DNA of 64,000 nucleotides from assembly GCF_011317445.1 (NCBI RefSeq), contig NZ_JAAAPL010000001.1:682001-746000 (forward strand), in the 5' to 3' direction. A program made the position numbers and the translations under genes. The notes beneath the pieces were generated by a model, which did not search any database, was not told where the DNA came from, and worked only from the letters and a program-made list of their open reading frames with translations. Source of the DNA: Chelativorans multitrophicus. GTDB lineage: Bacteria; Pseudomonadota; Alphaproteobacteria; Rhizobiales; Rhizobiaceae. This document shows, in pieces, positions 9,866 through 19,875 of this stretch (position 1 is its first letter; each line of letters opens with the position of its first letter).

Positions 9866-11410
9866 TCACCTTCTCCGCGTCAGGCTGCCCAGCACCCCGC
9901 GAATGAGCTCGCGGCCAAGCGTGGTGCCCACGGAGCGCACGACGGACTTGATCGCCGCTTCCGTGACCGTCTGGCGGCGGGAGGAGCTGCCATTGGAGCT
10001 TCTGCGGCTCGGACTGGATCTTTGGCTGCGCCCCCCGAAATCCGGAAGCGTCCAGCCGCCACCGGTCTGCTGCGCCTCTTCCGGCTGGGCCTCAGCCGCC
10101 TTCGCCTGTGCCCGCTTCTGCAAAATCTCAAAGGCGGATTCCCGGTCGACCGGTTTGTCGTATTGGCCCGCGACGGGGCTGCCCTGAACCAGCGACTGGC
10201 GCTCGGCATCCGTGATCGGTCCCAAGCGCGAGGAAGGCGGACGGACCAGGGTTCGCTGCACCATGGACGGGATGCCCTTCGCCTCGAGAGTGGAGACCAG
10301 CGCCTCGCCCACGCCGAGCTGGGTTATCGTTGCGAAAGAATCGAAGTCGGGGTTGGGGCGGAAAGTATCCGCGGCCGTCTTCACGGCCTTCTGCTCGCGC
10401 GGCGTATAGGCGCGCAGCGCGTGCTGGACGCGGTTGCCAAGCTGCGCGAGCACCGTTTCCGGCACGTCGATCGGGTTCTGCGTGACGAAATAGACGCCCA
10501 CGCCCTTCGACCGAATAAGGCGCACCACCTGCTCCACCCGGTCGATCAGCGCCTTGGGCGCATCGTCAAAGAGAAGATGGGCCTCGTCGAAGAAGAAGAC
10601 GAGCTTCGGCTTTTCCGGGTCGCCAACTTCCGGCAATTCCTCGAACAGTTCCGAGAGAAGCCACAGCAGGAAGGTGGAGTAGAGGCGCGGATTCATCATC
10701 AGCTTGTCCGCGGCAAGCACGCTGACCATGCCGCGCCCGTCGCGCGTGGTGCGCATCAGGTCGGCAAGTTGAAGCGCCGGCTCGCCGAAGAAATGCTCGC
10801 CGCCCTGCTGCTCCAGGATAAGCAGCGAACGCTGGATCGCGCCGACGGACTGCTTGTTGACATTGCCATATTGCGCCGAGATCTCGTCCGCCCGCTCGGC
10901 GACATTCGACAAGAGCGCCTGGAGATCCTTCAGGTCGAGAAGGAGCAGTCCTTCCTGGTCCGCGATGCGGAATGCGATGTTCAGCACTCCCTCCTGTGCC
11001 TCCGTCAGATTCATGAGGCGCGAGAGAAGCAGCGGCCCCATCTCCGAAATGGTGGCGCGGATCGGATGTCCCTTCTCCCCGAAGATGTCCCAGAAGATGA
11101 CGGGGCAGGCTTCGAAGGTGTAGGGATCGAGCTTGACCTCCGCGGCCCGCTTCAGAAGAAAATCCTTCTCCTCGCCGGGCATTGCGATACCGGAGAGATC
11201 GCCCTTCACATCGGCGCAGAAGACGGGGACGCCCGCATCGGAAAAGCCCTGCGCCAGCACCTGCAGCGTCACCGTCTTGCCGGTGCCGGTCGCCCCGGTG
11301 ACGAGGCCATGCCGATTCGCATACCCCAAAAGCAGTTGTTCGGCCCGCTGGTAGCTGTCGTCCTTATGCCGGCTCGCGCCAATGAAGATGCTGCTGTCCT
11401 GGTCTGCCAT
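9866..11410 (-). CDS. HerA-like helicase/ATPase (DUF853)
   Basis: A 514-residue P-loop ATPase of the DUF853/HerA-like group, related to FtsK/HerA translocases; its cellular role is unproven. Walker A is GATGTGKT at residues 39-46 and Walker B is [12 protein letters not shown] near 280. A conserved [14 protein letters not shown] sensor follows, then [17 protein letters not shown], typical of the family. The last 80 residues are low-complexity, rich in Ser and Arg, ending in three arginines, and may bind nucleic acid. It starts at the ATG at 11410 and stands alone. Confidence 0.9.
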   Translation of the reverse strand: MADQDSSIFIGASRHKDDSYQRAEQLLLGYANRHGLVTGATGTGKTVTLQVLAQGFSDAGVPVFCADVKGDLSGIAMPGEEKDFLLKRAAEVKLDPYTFEACPVIFWDIFGEKGHPIRATISEMGPLLLSRLMNLTEAQEGVLNIAFRIADQEGLLLLDLKDLQALLSNVAERADEISAQYGNVNKQSVGAIQRSLLILEQQGGEHFFGEPALQLADLMRTTRDGRGMVSVLAADKLMMNPRLYSTFLLWLLSELFEELPEVGDPEKPKLVFFFDEAHLLFDDAPKALIDRVEQVVRLIRSKGVGVYFVTQNPIDVPETVLAQLGNRVQHALRAYTPREQKAVKTAADTFRPNPDFDSFATITQLGVGEALVSTLEAKGIPSMVQRTLVRPPSSRLGPITDAERQSLVQGSPVAGQYDKPVDRESAFEILQKRAQAKAAEAQPEEAQQTGGGWTLPDFGGRSQRSSPSRRSSNGSSSRRQTVTEAAIKSVVRSVGTTLGRELIRGVLGSLTRRR

Positions 11411-11696
11411 TCCACTCCCTCGCTTTCAGTCCGCCCGCTCGGATACGGTAAAACCGCCAGGTTAATATCTCACACGCACTCCTGCCTGTCATCGCGGTCT
11501 CGCCCCTGCACGGGGCTGAAATCCTGCCAAGTCGAATGGATCGGATTGCTCCTCCGGCCTGCTGAGCGTGTCGAGGCGGCCGAAAGGAGGAGAAGTTACA
11601 GGCTGCTCTTCAAGCCAAGGTTGATGCAGAGGTGCATTGCAGCAAGCCGCGGCTCATCCTAAACTCATCGGGTCATATGACGCGAACGGAGGCACG

Positions 11697-13136
11697 ATGG
11701 ATCGGTCGATCCTGAAGAATGCGGACTTCCCGGCGGTCGACCGCCGGCAGTGGCTGGAACTCGTCGCCAAGTCTTTGGGCAAGGATACGGATTTCTCGTC
11801 GCTGATCCGCCATACGGACGATGAATTGCCGATCGAGCCGCTCTATGAGCGCGCCAGCGGCGCTTCCGCGCTCACCCGCGTCGATCCCGTTTCCTCGTGG
11901 AAGCTGATCCAGCGCATGGACGATCCGGACCCGGCACGGGCCAACGCGCAGGCAAGGGAGGATCTGGAAAAGGGCGCGACGGGGCTTTCCATCATCTTCG
12001 CCGGTGCTCCTAACGCCTTCCGCTATGGTCTGCCGGCCACGGCCGAGGCGCTGGAGACAGCCCTTGCCGGATTGCCGCTCGAAGACGTGCATCTGAGGAT
12101 CGACGTCCATCCGCAAAGCCGCGCATCCGTCGACTGGCTGGCTGCGGTGCTCAAGAAGCACAAGGCCGATCCGGCGCGGCTCAGCCTCTCCTTCGGCATC
12201 GATCCCGCCTCGCTTTTTGCGGGAACGGGCCGGCTGCGCATGTCTATCGAGGCGCTGGAAGCTTCCATGCCGCAGTCGCTCGCGGGTTATTTCGTCCTCT
12301 CGCTCTCCGGGGTCCTGCTCGAGGCCGATGGCCGCGTTTTCCACAATGCCGGCGCCACGGAAGCGCAGGAACTCGGCATCATGCTCGCCTCGGCCGTCTC
12401 GCATCTGAGAATGTTCGAGGAGGCCCGCCAGCCGCTCGTCTATGCCGCGCCGCATATCGGATTCGCGCTTAGCGTCGATCAGGACCAGTTCCTCTCCACG
12501 GCCAAGATCAGGGCGTTGCGCAAGCTCTGGACGCGGATGCTGGAGGCCTGCGCAATCGACCCCGCGCCAGTGACGATCCATGCGGAAACCTCGTACCGCA
12601 TGATGACAGCGCGCGATCCCGAGACCAATATCCTGCGCACCACCATCGCCGGCTTTGCCGCGGCAACGGGCGGCGCCGACTCGATTTCCGTGCTGCCGCA
12701 CACCATCACCCACGGACTGCCCGACGGCTTTGCGCGCCGGCTCGCGCGCAACACACAGCTCATCCTGGCGGGCGAAAGCCGGTTGGACTTCGTGGCCGAT
12801 CCCGCGGCCGGCTCCGGCGCCATCGAGGCGCTGACAGACGGGCTTTGCGAAAAGGCATGGGAGGAGTTCCGCCAGATCGAGAAGGAAGGCGGCGTACTGC
12901 GCAGCCTCGCCGCCGGTCACATCCAGCGGCGCGTAGCCTCCGCTCACGCCAAGCGCCTCGCCGAATTCCGCCAGGGCGCCCGCAATATCGTCGGCACCAC
13001 ACTTTATAAGGCCGCGCAGGAGCGCCCCTTCGCAACGCTTCCTGCCGCGCGACAGCCGATCCCGACGGACGGGGCGGTGACCTGCATTCCGCTTGCCGCC
13101 TCCCGCATCGACGAAGGGCTTGGAGAGCCCACATGA
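11697..13136 (+). CDS. mutA: Methylmalonyl-CoA mutase, small (beta) subunit
   Basis: Non-catalytic partner of the adenosylcobalamin-dependent mutase that interconverts methylmalonyl-CoA and succinyl-CoA in propionate and odd-chain/branched amino-acid breakdown. The 479-residue protein is a mutase barrel (about 40-450) and lacks the C-terminal cobalamin-binding half found in longer MutA proteins; no DxHxxG motif is present. The start is the ATG at 11697 with CGGAGG ahead of it. Its stop overlaps the start of mutB by four bases (ATGA), so the two subunits are translationally coupled. Confidence 0.9.
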   Translation: MDRSILKNADFPAVDRRQWLELVAKSLGKDTDFSSLIRHTDDELPIEPLYERASGASALTRVDPVSSWKLIQRMDDPDPARANAQAREDLEKGATGLSIIFAGAPNAFRYGLPATAEALETALAGLPLEDVHLRIDVHPQSRASVDWLAAVLKKHKADPARLSLSFGIDPASLFAGTGRLRMSIEALEASMPQSLAGYFVLSLSGVLLEADGRVFHNAGATEAQELGIMLASAVSHLRMFEEARQPLVYAAPHIGFALSVDQDQFLSTAKIRALRKLWTRMLEACAIDPAPVTIHAETSYRMMTARDPETNILRTTIAGFAAATGGADSISVLPHTITHGLPDGFARRLARNTQLILAGESRLDFVADPAAGSGAIEALTDGLCEKAWEEFRQIEKEGGVLRSLAAGHIQRRVASAHAKRLAEFRQGARNIVGTTLYKAAQERPFATLPAARQPIPTDGAVTCIPLAASRIDEGLGEPT

Positions 13137-15277
13137 TCCCCGACTTTTCCGCCATGGCCTGGTCACCGCCGGCCAAGACGGAAGAGAAATGGCCGGCGGA
13201 CCGGTGGCAAACGCCCGAGGGCATCGCCATCCGCCACGCCTATGGCAAGGCGGACATCAACAAGCTGCGCTGGCTGGACACCTTTCCGGGGCTGGCGCCG
13301 TTCATCCGCGGCCCCTACCCCACCATGTATGTCCAGCGCCCCTGGACAATCCGCCAATATGCGGGCTTCTCCACGGCGGAGGAATCCAATGCCTTCTACC
13401 GGCGCAACCTCGCCGCCGGCCAAAAGGGCCTTTCCATCGCCTTCGACCTGGCCACCCATCGCGGCTATGACAGCGACCATCCGCGCGTTGCCGGCGATGT
13501 CGGCATGGCGGGCGTCGCCATCGATTCCATTCTCGACATGCGCCAGCTCTTTGACGGGATCCCGCTTGACGAGATAACCGTGTCGATGACGATGAACGGC
13601 GCGGTGCTGCCGATCCTGGCGCTCTATATCGTGGCAGCCGAGGAACAGGGCGTGGCGCAGAAGGACCTCGCCGGGACCATCCAGAACGACATCCTCAAGG
13701 AGTTCATGGTCCGCAACACCTATATCTACCCGCCCAGGCCGTCGATGCGGATCATTTCGGACATCTTCGCCTATACGGCGGAGCACATGCCGAAATTCAA
13801 CTCCATCTCCATTTCCGGCTATCACATGCAAGAAGCGGGAGCGACGGCGGATCTGGAGCTGGCCTATACGATCGCCGACGGCATCGAATATGCGCGCGCG
13901 GGCCTTTCTGCCGGGCTCGATATCGACCAGTTCGCGCCCAGGCTTTCCTTCTTCTGGGCCACCGGCATGAATTTCTTCATGGAAGTGGCCAAGATGCGGG
14001 CTGCGCGCCTCCTCTGGGCCGCTCTCATCAAGAAGAATTTCTCCCCGAAAGACCCGCGCTCGCTTGCGCTCAGAACCCATTGCCAGACCTCGGGATGGTC
14101 GCTTGCCGCGCAGGACCCGTACAACAACATCGTGCGCACCATGGTCGAGGCAATGGCGGCGGCGCAGGGGCATACGCAGTCGCTTCACACCAATTCCTTT
14201 GACGAGGCCCTGGCGCTGCCGACGGACCACTCCGCCCGCGTTGCCCGCAACACCCAGCTCGTGCTGCAGGTGGAATCCGGCACCACGCGCATCATCGACC
14301 CCTGGGGCGGTTCGTTCTTCGTGGAGCGGCTTACCCATGATCTCGCTGCCCGCGCCCTCTCCCATATCGAGGAGGTGGAAAGCCTCGGAGGCATGGCCGC
14401 GGCGATCGAGAAAGGCGTGCCCAAGCTGCGCGTGGAGGAAGCAGCGGCGCGCACGCAGGCCCGCATCGATTCCGGCGAACAGCCGGTCATCGGCGTAAAC
14501 CAGTTCCGCCCGGAAGAGGACATCCAGGTGGATGTGCTCAAAATCGACAATTCGCAAGTGCGGGCGCGCCAGCTTTCCAAGCTGCAACAGCTCAAGGGCA
14601 CGCGCGACGTGGCGAAGGTGGAGAACGCGCTGGACGAGCTGACGAAAGCGGCCAAAACAGACGGAAACCTGCTCGAATTCGCCATCCGCGCCGCCCGCGC
14701 GCAGGCGACCGTCGGCGAGATTTCGCTGGCGCTGGAGAAGGTTTTTGGACGCCACGTCGCGGATATCCGCACGATCTCGGGCGTTTACCGCAAAGAGATC
14801 GGCGAGAACGATGCCGTGAAAGAGGCTGAGAGGAAGGTGGCCGCCTTCCGCCAGAAGACCGGTGGATCGCCGCGCATCCTCATCGCCAAGATCGGCCAGG
14901 ACGGGCACGACCGCGGGCAGAAAGTGATCGCGACCGCGTTCGCGGACCTGGGTTTCGACGTGACGGTGGGGGCGATGTTCCAAACGCCGGCGGAGGTCGC
15001 CAGGCTTGCGGCCGAAAAGGACGTGCACATCGTCGGGGTCTCCTCGCTCGCCGCCGGGCATCTCACCCTCATCCCCGAACTGAGCCAGGCGCTCGAAAAG
15101 CTTGGCCGCCAGGATATCCTGATCGTTGCCGGCGGCGTTATTCCCCCCGGCGATTTCGAGGCGGTCCGAAAGGCGGGCGCGGCTGATATCTTTCCGCCCG
15201 GCACGGTGATCGCCGAGGCGGCTGTCCGGCTCCTCGACCGGCTGCTTGAACGGATCGGAAACCTTTCGGCCGCATAA
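13133..15277 (+). CDS. mutB: Methylmalonyl-CoA mutase, large (catalytic) subunit
   Basis: The catalytic subunit (714 residues). The N-terminal two thirds is the CoA-binding barrel with the motifs [20 protein letters not shown] and [16 protein letters not shown] typical of the enzyme; the C-terminal domain (about 575-714) binds cobalamin, with His592 in [10 protein letters not shown] as the lower axial ligand and VSSLAAGH and [10 protein letters not shown] further on. It overlaps mutA by four bases. No B12 riboswitch is recognisable upstream of mutA. Confidence 0.96.
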   Translation: MIPDFSAMAWSPPAKTEEKWPADRWQTPEGIAIRHAYGKADINKLRWLDTFPGLAPFIRGPYPTMYVQRPWTIRQYAGFSTAEESNAFYRRNLAAGQKGLSIAFDLATHRGYDSDHPRVAGDVGMAGVAIDSILDMRQLFDGIPLDEITVSMTMNGAVLPILALYIVAAEEQGVAQKDLAGTIQNDILKEFMVRNTYIYPPRPSMRIISDIFAYTAEHMPKFNSISISGYHMQEAGATADLELAYTIADGIEYARAGLSAGLDIDQFAPRLSFFWATGMNFFMEVAKMRAARLLWAALIKKNFSPKDPRSLALRTHCQTSGWSLAAQDPYNNIVRTMVEAMAAAQGHTQSLHTNSFDEALALPTDHSARVARNTQLVLQVESGTTRIIDPWGGSFFVERLTHDLAARALSHIEEVESLGGMAAAIEKGVPKLRVEEAAARTQARIDSGEQPVIGVNQFRPEEDIQVDVLKIDNSQVRARQLSKLQQLKGTRDVAKVENALDELTKAAKTDGNLLEFAIRAARAQATVGEISLALEKVFGRHVADIRTISGVYRKEIGENDAVKEAERKVAAFRQKTGGSPRILIAKIGQDGHDRGQKVIATAFADLGFDVTVGAMFQTPAEVARLAAEKDVHIVGVSSLAAGHLTLIPELSQALEKLGRQDILIVAGGVIPPGDFEAVRKAGAADIFPPGTVIAEAAVRLLDRLLERIGNLSAA

Positions 15278-15312
15278 GCTTTTGCCGGCACTTTCCCTGG
15301 GATTCCAATGCC

Positions 15313-16305
15313 ATGATCCAAGTCTACACACTCGATGGCGATCGCCTCACCGGCGCTGAGGTAAAGGTCGGTGATCGGCTTCCCGCAAACGCCCTGTGGA
15401 TCGACCTGCTCAATCCTTCAGTCGAGGAAGACAAGGCCGTCGAGGACTGGATCGGCGCGTCCGTGCCCACCGACAAGGATATGGTCGAAATCGAGGAATC
15501 CAGCCGCTTCTATATGGAAGAAGGCGTTCAGTACCTCACAACCCCGGTGCTTCACGCCACCGGCAGAGAGCACCGCACTGTCTCGCCAATCTCATTTGTG
15601 CTCGCGGGCAAGCGTTTGGTCACGGTCCGCTACAGCGAACCCAAAGCCTTTACCCTTTTCGTCAACCGGACCACCAAGCCCGGCAATGGGCTGATTGGGG
15701 CCGATTGCACCGGAATGTCGGTCCTTCTGGGCCTGATCGAGGCCATTACGGACCGGCTCGCCGACATTTTGGAAGGAGCGACCGAGGAGATCGAGGCGGC
15801 TTCCGATTCGATCCTGCACCGGCATGTGAAAGAGCGCCCGATGAGCACGCTGGAATTCCGGCACACGCTCACGCAGATCGGCGGCCTGGGCGCCTTCCTT
15901 TCCAAGGTTCGCGAAAGCCTTTCCGGGATCAGCCGCCTCCTCGCTTACGTGCGGGCGAATACGGAAGACGGTCCTCCTCGCAATGAAATGCGCAACCGGC
16001 TCGAATCGCTGGAGCGCGACGCGCGGTCGCTGGAAAACTACGTCGACTTCCTGTCGAACAAGGTGACTTTCCTGCTCGATACCATCGTCGGCCTGATCTC
16101 CGTCGAGCAGAACGCCATCATCAAGATTTTCTCGGTCGCCGCGGTGGGCCTGATGCCGCCGACGCTCATCGCCTCCGTCTACGGCATGAACTTCCGCTTC
16201 ATGCCGGAGCTCGACCTGCCCTGGGGCTATCCCATGGCGCTTGCGGCAATGGTTCTCTCGGCTGTCGTGCCCCTCATCTATTTCTGGAAAAAGGGATGGT
16301 TCTAA
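15313..16305 (+). CDS. corA: CorA family magnesium/divalent-cation transporter
   Basis: A pentameric inner-membrane channel for Mg2+ (and Co2+/Ni2+). The 330-residue protein has a long soluble N-terminal funnel, two C-terminal membrane helices and the selectivity motif YGMNF at residues 290-294 between them, ending with the usual short basic tail (FWKKGWF). It starts at the ATG at 15313, 36 bases after mutB, and might be cotranscribed with it. Confidence 0.95.
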   Translation: MIQVYTLDGDRLTGAEVKVGDRLPANALWIDLLNPSVEEDKAVEDWIGASVPTDKDMVEIEESSRFYMEEGVQYLTTPVLHATGREHRTVSPISFVLAGKRLVTVRYSEPKAFTLFVNRTTKPGNGLIGADCTGMSVLLGLIEAITDRLADILEGATEEIEAASDSILHRHVKERPMSTLEFRHTLTQIGGLGAFLSKVRESLSGISRLLAYVRANTEDGPPRNEMRNRLESLERDARSLENYVDFLSNKVTFLLDTIVGLISVEQNAIIKIFSVAAVGLMPPTLIASVYGMNFRFMPELDLPWGYPMALAAMVLSAVVPLIYFWKKGWF

Positions 16306-16356
16306 GCCGCGGTCGTGGATACCGTTGATCAATGGTTCCAACCGGGAGGGCAGGAC

Positions 16357-16764
16357 ATGAAGATCGACGGGCAATGCCATTGCGGCCATGTGAGTTATGA
16401 AGCGGAGATCGATCCGGAAAAGGTCTCCGTCTGTCACTGCACGGATTGCCAGAAGCTCACCGGTTCGCCCTACCGCGTATCGGTCGCAGCCAGGCCGGAG
16501 AACATCCGCATGACCGGCAATCCACCCAAGGTCTATCTGAAGGTAGCAGAGAGCGGCCGGACACGCCGCCAGTATTTTTGCCCGGAATGCGGCTCGCCGG
16601 TATTCGTTTGCGGCGAAGATCCCGAAACCACCCCTTGGGGCATTCGCTGGGGAAGCATCAATCAGCGCGGGGAACTCGTGCCAAAGCGGCAGATCTGGTG
16701 CCGCTCCGCGCAGCCTTGGGCGGCCAGAGCCTTCGAGGACCTGCCGAGCGCCGAAAGGGATTGA
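16357..16764 (+). CDS. GFA (glutathione-dependent formaldehyde-activating-like) zinc protein
   Basis: A 135-residue member of the GFA/CENP-V zinc fold. The paired cysteines are visible: Cys7/Cys9 in QCHCGHVSYE, Cys26/28/31 in VCHCTDCQ, and the pair in FCPECGSPV. The family is named for a proposed glutathione/formaldehyde reaction, but most members have no demonstrated activity, so no substrate is claimed. The start is ATG 16357, preceded by GGGAGGGCAGG; an upstream in-frame ATG at 16315 is less likely. Confidence 0.85.
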   Translation: MKIDGQCHCGHVSYEAEIDPEKVSVCHCTDCQKLTGSPYRVSVAARPENIRMTGNPPKVYLKVAESGRTRRQYFCPECGSPVFVCGEDPETTPWGIRWGSINQRGELVPKRQIWCRSAQPWAARAFEDLPSAERD

Positions 16765-16802
16765 GCGGTCGCTTTTTCCAGCTCTTGTCTTCGCTCGTTC
16801 CG

Positions 16803-16826
16803 ATGTTATATCATGCGTTATAACAT
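16803..16826. promoter_or_regulatory. Operator palindrome of the AbrB/Doc toxin-antitoxin module
   Basis: A perfect 8-base inverted repeat, ATGTTATA and TATAACAT, separated by 8 bases, ends 12 bases before the antitoxin ATG and lies in a locally AT-rich patch. Autoregulation by the antitoxin through such a dyad is the norm for these modules; that this is the site is inference. Confidence 0.65.
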
Positions 16827-16838
16827 AGGACGAGAGCC

Positions 16839-17060
16839 ATGAACGTCACCATCCGCAAGATCGGCAATTCGGAAGGGGTCATCCTGCCCAAGGAACTGCT
16901 CGACCGGCATAATCTCAAGACCGGAGACGCGTTGGCCATTGTAGAAGAGGGCAGTGATCTCGTGCTGAAGCCCGTCGACGATGCCTTCGAGCGGCAGTTA
17001 AAGGCCGCGCACGAGATCATGGACCAGTACAAGGTTGCGCTGCAGAAGCTTGCGGAATGA
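16839..17060 (+). CDS. AbrB/MazE-type antitoxin
   Basis: A 73-residue swapped-hairpin AbrB-fold DNA-binding protein, the usual antitoxin partner of a Doc toxin. The signature is IRKIGNSEGVILPKELLD at the N-terminus, followed by LKTGDALAIVEEG. The C-terminal tail (KPVDDAFERQL onward) is a charged helix that would wrap and inhibit the toxin. Its stop overlaps the toxin start by four bases (ATGA). A dyad upstream is a likely autoregulatory operator. Confidence 0.9.
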   Translation: MNVTIRKIGNSEGVILPKELLDRHNLKTGDALAIVEEGSDLVLKPVDDAFERQLKAAHEIMDQYKVALQKLAE

Positions 17061-17449
17061 GCTGGGAGTTCCTGTCCCGGCTCGTCATCGAGGCGATGCA
17101 TGAGGAGCAGTTGCGCCGTCACGGCGGGGCGCGCGGCATCCGTGATGCGAATGCGCTGGAATCCGCGCTTGCGCGGCCGGAAAATAAACTGGCCTATGGC
17201 GATCCGGAGGTGTTTGATTTGGCCGCCGCTTACGCTTTCGGTCTTGCCCGCAACCATGCGTTCGTTGACGGCAACAAACGCACGGCAATCGTCGCGGCGG
17301 CGACGTTCCTCCTGCTGAACGGCTACCGCATGACCGCCGATGATGGCGCCGTCTATGCCTTCACCATGGCGCTTGCCGCCGGCGAAATCAATGAAGAGGG
17401 CGCCGCCGCCTTCTTCCGCGATTTCACGGTGAAGCTTGAGGGTGAATGA
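17057..17449 (+). CDS. doc: Doc-family (Fic fold) death-on-curing toxin
   Basis: A 130-residue Fic-fold protein. Doc proteins phosphorylate elongation factor EF-Tu and halt translation. The active-site loop reads NHAFVDGNKRTA: His67, then Asn73-Lys74-Arg75, matching the Doc consensus HxFx(D/E)(A/G)NKR. Its length and position after an AbrB-type antitoxin match type II toxin-antitoxin modules. All catalytic residues are present, so it is probably intact. Confidence 0.9.
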   Translation: MSWEFLSRLVIEAMHEEQLRRHGGARGIRDANALESALARPENKLAYGDPEVFDLAAAYAFGLARNHAFVDGNKRTAIVAAATFLLLNGYRMTADDGAVYAFTMALAAGEINEEGAAAFFRDFTVKLEGE

Positions 17450-17481
17450 CAGGCAGCCCGGACGGCATCGGGCCTATGCCC

Positions 17482-18489
17482 CTATCCGGCCAGTAGCTCG
17501 GTCGGCCGCAGCCCGCCCACTTCGATCCCGCGCCAGTTTTTGAGGACGGGACGCGCCATGACCGCCAGTTGGGCACGCAGCGGATCGCCGGCGGGCAGAA
17601 GCCGCGCCAGCGTCTCCACTATCATCACTTCCGCCGCGCGGCCCGCGCCGTCATCGCATTTGAGCGCGATGCCGAGGCCTAGCTCGGGAATGGCGGCGCA
17701 GAAGACGCCCTCCGCGCCCGTCTTGGTAAAAATGCGGCCCTTGCCCGCCTCCATCATGGCCGTATCCGCCCGGCCGGTGCCCGCCACATAGAATGGCTCG
17801 GCCATGCAGGAGGAGAAAATGCGCCTTGCTGCCTCGGCGCGTCCGCGCGGCAGGCCGGCGCCCGTCGCCATGCGCGCGAAGCCCAGCGCCAGGCTCCTCA
17901 GCGGTACTGCGTAGGTCGGGATCGAGCAACCGTCCGTGCCGCAGGCGTCCATGCCCTGCACAGCGCCAGTTACGCCTTCCAGCGCCTCGCGCACCATCTC
18001 CTGCAGCCGGTGGCCATGGGCAACATAGCCGCGGCGGTCGATACCCTCATGGCAACAGGTGCAGAGAAAGCCCGCATGCTTGCCCGAGCAGTTGTTGTGA
18101 AGCGGCGTAGGCGAAGCGCCGGAGCGGGCCAGCCCGATCGTCGCCTCCTGCCCGAGCGGCCAGTGGGCGCCGCATTCATAGGCGCTCTCGTCCAGTCCCG
18201 CCCTGGCGAGCATCTTCGCCGCCAGTTCCACATGGGCGGGCTCACCGGAATGGGAGGCGCAGGCAAGCGCGATCTCACGGTCGCCGAAGCCATACTTATC
18301 CGCCGCGCCGCTCTCGACCAGCGGCAGGGCCTGGATTGCCTTGACGGCCGACCGCGAGAAAACGGGCAGCGTGACTTCGCCAATTTCAAGAACCGTGCTG
18401 CCGTCGTCATCGACAACGGCGACGGCCCCGCGATGGCGGCTTTCCACGACCCCGCCCCGCAACACCTCAACCAGAACCGGATTATCCAT
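17482..18489 (-). CDS. L-asparaginase, Rhizobium etli (ReAV) type
   Basis: Hydrolyses L-asparagine to aspartate and ammonia. The 335-residue protein belongs to the thermolabile, zinc-containing rhizobial class (asparaginase II domain), unrelated to the E. coli enzymes. The two serine-lysine elements are visible as SRSAVK (Ser47, Lys50), and the zinc/lysine site as Cys134 and Lys137 in HNNCSGKHAGF and Cys188 in CGTDGCSIP. These spacings match the Cys135/Lys138/Cys189 site I recall for the R. etli enzyme. The start is the ATG at 18489. It is convergent with the toxin gene. Confidence 0.9.
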   Translation of the reverse strand: MDNPVLVEVLRGGVVESRHRGAVAVVDDDGSTVLEIGEVTLPVFSRSAVKAIQALPLVESGAADKYGFGDREIALACASHSGEPAHVELAAKMLARAGLDESAYECGAHWPLGQEATIGLARSGASPTPLHNNCSGKHAGFLCTCCHEGIDRRGYVAHGHRLQEMVREALEGVTGAVQGMDACGTDGCSIPTYAVPLRSLALGFARMATGAGLPRGRAEAARRIFSSCMAEPFYVAGTGRADTAMMEAGKGRIFTKTGAEGVFCAAIPELGLGIALKCDDGAGRAAEVMIVETLARLLPAGDPLRAQLAVMARPVLKNWRGIEVGGLRPTELLAG

Positions 18490-18578
18490 TTTCGCGCCAG
18501 ATCATAAACCGAGTGCGGGAGCCCTTAGGACGACCTCGGGTTGAATATCAAGTGCTTCCTGTGAATTGCGCGCAGGGA

Positions 18579-19319
18579 TCAATCGACGCGCAACAGCCCT
18601 GCGGCGGAAAAGCCGCCATCGATAACCAGCGTATGGCCGGTAATTGCGCCAGCTTCGGGCGAGAGGAGATAGGCTATGGCGGCCGTCATCTCCCGCGCGC
18701 TTACGGCACGGCCAAGCGGCGTGCGCTCCAGCCAAGGGCGCTGGCGCTCGGCGTCCTGAATAAAGGGCGAAGCCGTATCCATCGGGCCGACCGCCACGCA
18801 ATTTACCCGCACGCCGCGGCTGCCCAGTTCAAGGGCCATGACCTCCGTCATCATCTTCACACCCGCCTGGGATGCGCCATAGGCGGTGCAGCCGCTATTG
18901 GCGCGCACTCCGCTCACGGATATCAGATTGACGACGGAAAGCCTGTGTCCCATCCGTTCAAGCGCGGCTTCGGCGGCAATGAAGGAGCCGATCAGGTTCA
19001 CCTCCAGCGCCTCGCGGAAAAGCTCCGCGCTCACTTCTTCGAAAAGCGCTTCGCGCTTGGCGCTCGCGGTGTTGACCAGTGCGGATATCGGCCCCAGCGC
19101 GTCCACCACCTCATCAAGGGCCGCGGCCACCTCATCTTCGTCCGTGACATCCACTGCAAGGAAGATCGCGTCAGCTCCCCCCAGGAAATCCTCCGCCTCG
19201 CCGAGTGCAGCCTGGTCGGTGTCGATAACGGCCACCTTCCAGCCGTCATCCATAAGCCGTTCGGCGATTGCCAGTCCGCTGCCGGACGCACCGCCCGTGA
19301 CGACCGCAACGGGGGTCAT
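18579..19319 (-). CDS. SDR-family oxidoreductase with altered active site
   Basis: A 246-residue short-chain dehydrogenase/reductase with a complete Rossmann nucleotide site (VVTGGASGSG, residues 6-15; Asp33 suggests NAD). The active-site asparagine (Asn108), serine (near 134) and tyrosine (Tyr147) are in place, but the lysine of YxxxK is glutamine: the motif reads YGASQ (Gln151). The usual NNAG is LVNTAS. The enzyme may therefore be inactive or act differently; its substrate is unknown. The start is the ATG at 19319, which overlaps the stop of a 14-codon ORF with a strong ribosome site (see separate entry). Confidence 0.82.
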   Translation of the reverse strand: MTPVAVVTGGASGSGLAIAERLMDDGWKVAVIDTDQAALGEAEDFLGGADAIFLAVDVTDEDEVAAALDEVVDALGPISALVNTASAKREALFEEVSAELFREALEVNLIGSFIAAEAALERMGHRLSVVNLISVSGVRANSGCTAYGASQAGVKMMTEVMALELGSRGVRVNCVAVGPMDTASPFIQDAERQRPWLERTPLGRAVSAREMTAAIAYLLSPEAGAITGHTLVIDGGFSAAGLLRVD

Positions 19320-19360
19320 CTTGCGACCGCCCCGTCCAATTGGAGTTCGTCTGTTCCCAT
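19316..19360 (-). CDS. Possible 14-residue leader ORF or frameshifted SDR N-terminus
   Basis: A very strong ribosome site (AAGGAGGAGAGG) precedes an ATG at 19360 that opens a 14-codon frame, MGTDELQLDGAVAR, ending in a TGA that overlaps the SDR ATG by four bases. The SDR start at 19319 itself has no good ribosome site. Either this is a short leader peptide coupling translation into the SDR, or it is the original SDR N-terminus (LDGAVA resembles the LDGKVA that opens many SDRs), separated from the body by a frameshift. Confidence 0.45.
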   Translation of the reverse strand: MGTDELQLDGAVAR

Positions 19361-19610
19361 TCCTCTCCTCCTTCCTCTGGACGATAACACATCGAGCGAG
19401 GGTGGTCGCCTGGGATGCGAGGACGCGCCGGCCGTAACAAGGGTGGAATGGCTGAAGGCCGCCGACCATATTCTGGAAAAGCCGCTCCTGCCTCCTTATC
19501 TGCAGCTATGGACCAATCCGCGCTGACTGATGCTGGATTAAGTCGAAGCTGAATAACCTTTCGGCTTGCGGAGCGTACGCTCGGCAGTTATAAGCCCGCC
19601 GTCTGGTTCA

Positions 19611-19687
19611 CGGAGTGTAGCGCAGCTTGGTAGCGCACCTCGTTCGGGACGAGGGGGTCGCAGGTTCAAATCCTGCCACTCCGACCA
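19611..19687 (+). tRNA. tRNA-Pro (anticodon CGG)
   Basis: A 77-base cloverleaf including encoded CCA. The acceptor stem CGGAGTG pairs with CACTCCG; the D arm has GCGC/GCGC; the anticodon arm is CCTCG-TTCGGGA-CGAGG, giving anticodon CGG; the T arm is GCAGG-TTCAAAT-CCTGC. It reads the proline codon CCG. The sequence downstream of it changes to AT-richer DNA with poorly conserved genes, a usual sign of an integration site, but no repeated copy of the tRNA 3' end was found. Confidence 0.96.
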
Positions 19688-19875
19688 GCCAGCGCACAGA
19701 AACGCGCGCAGATACCATCCCGATCAATGATTGAATGCTGCCGCTCCCTGCTCTCGGGATGTGGCATATTGAACTCGCTTAGGCGCGCGAACCGCGCCGC
19801 TGTGCTATTTCGCCGTTCCCAGGGATCGGCGGCTTCAAAGAGGAAACCGCTGGCCTTCCGGCCAGCGGCGCGCAT

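Noticed and set aside
11411-11696. Cobalamin riboswitch upstream of the methylmalonyl-CoA mutase genes
   Set aside because: The B12-box and the expected conserved core are not recognisable, and mutase genes are rarely controlled this way.
13163-15331. Minus-strand open frame of about 720 codons opposite mutB
   Set aside because: A shadow of a high-GC gene: it is rich in Arg, Gly and His without domains, while the plus strand encodes a full mutase.
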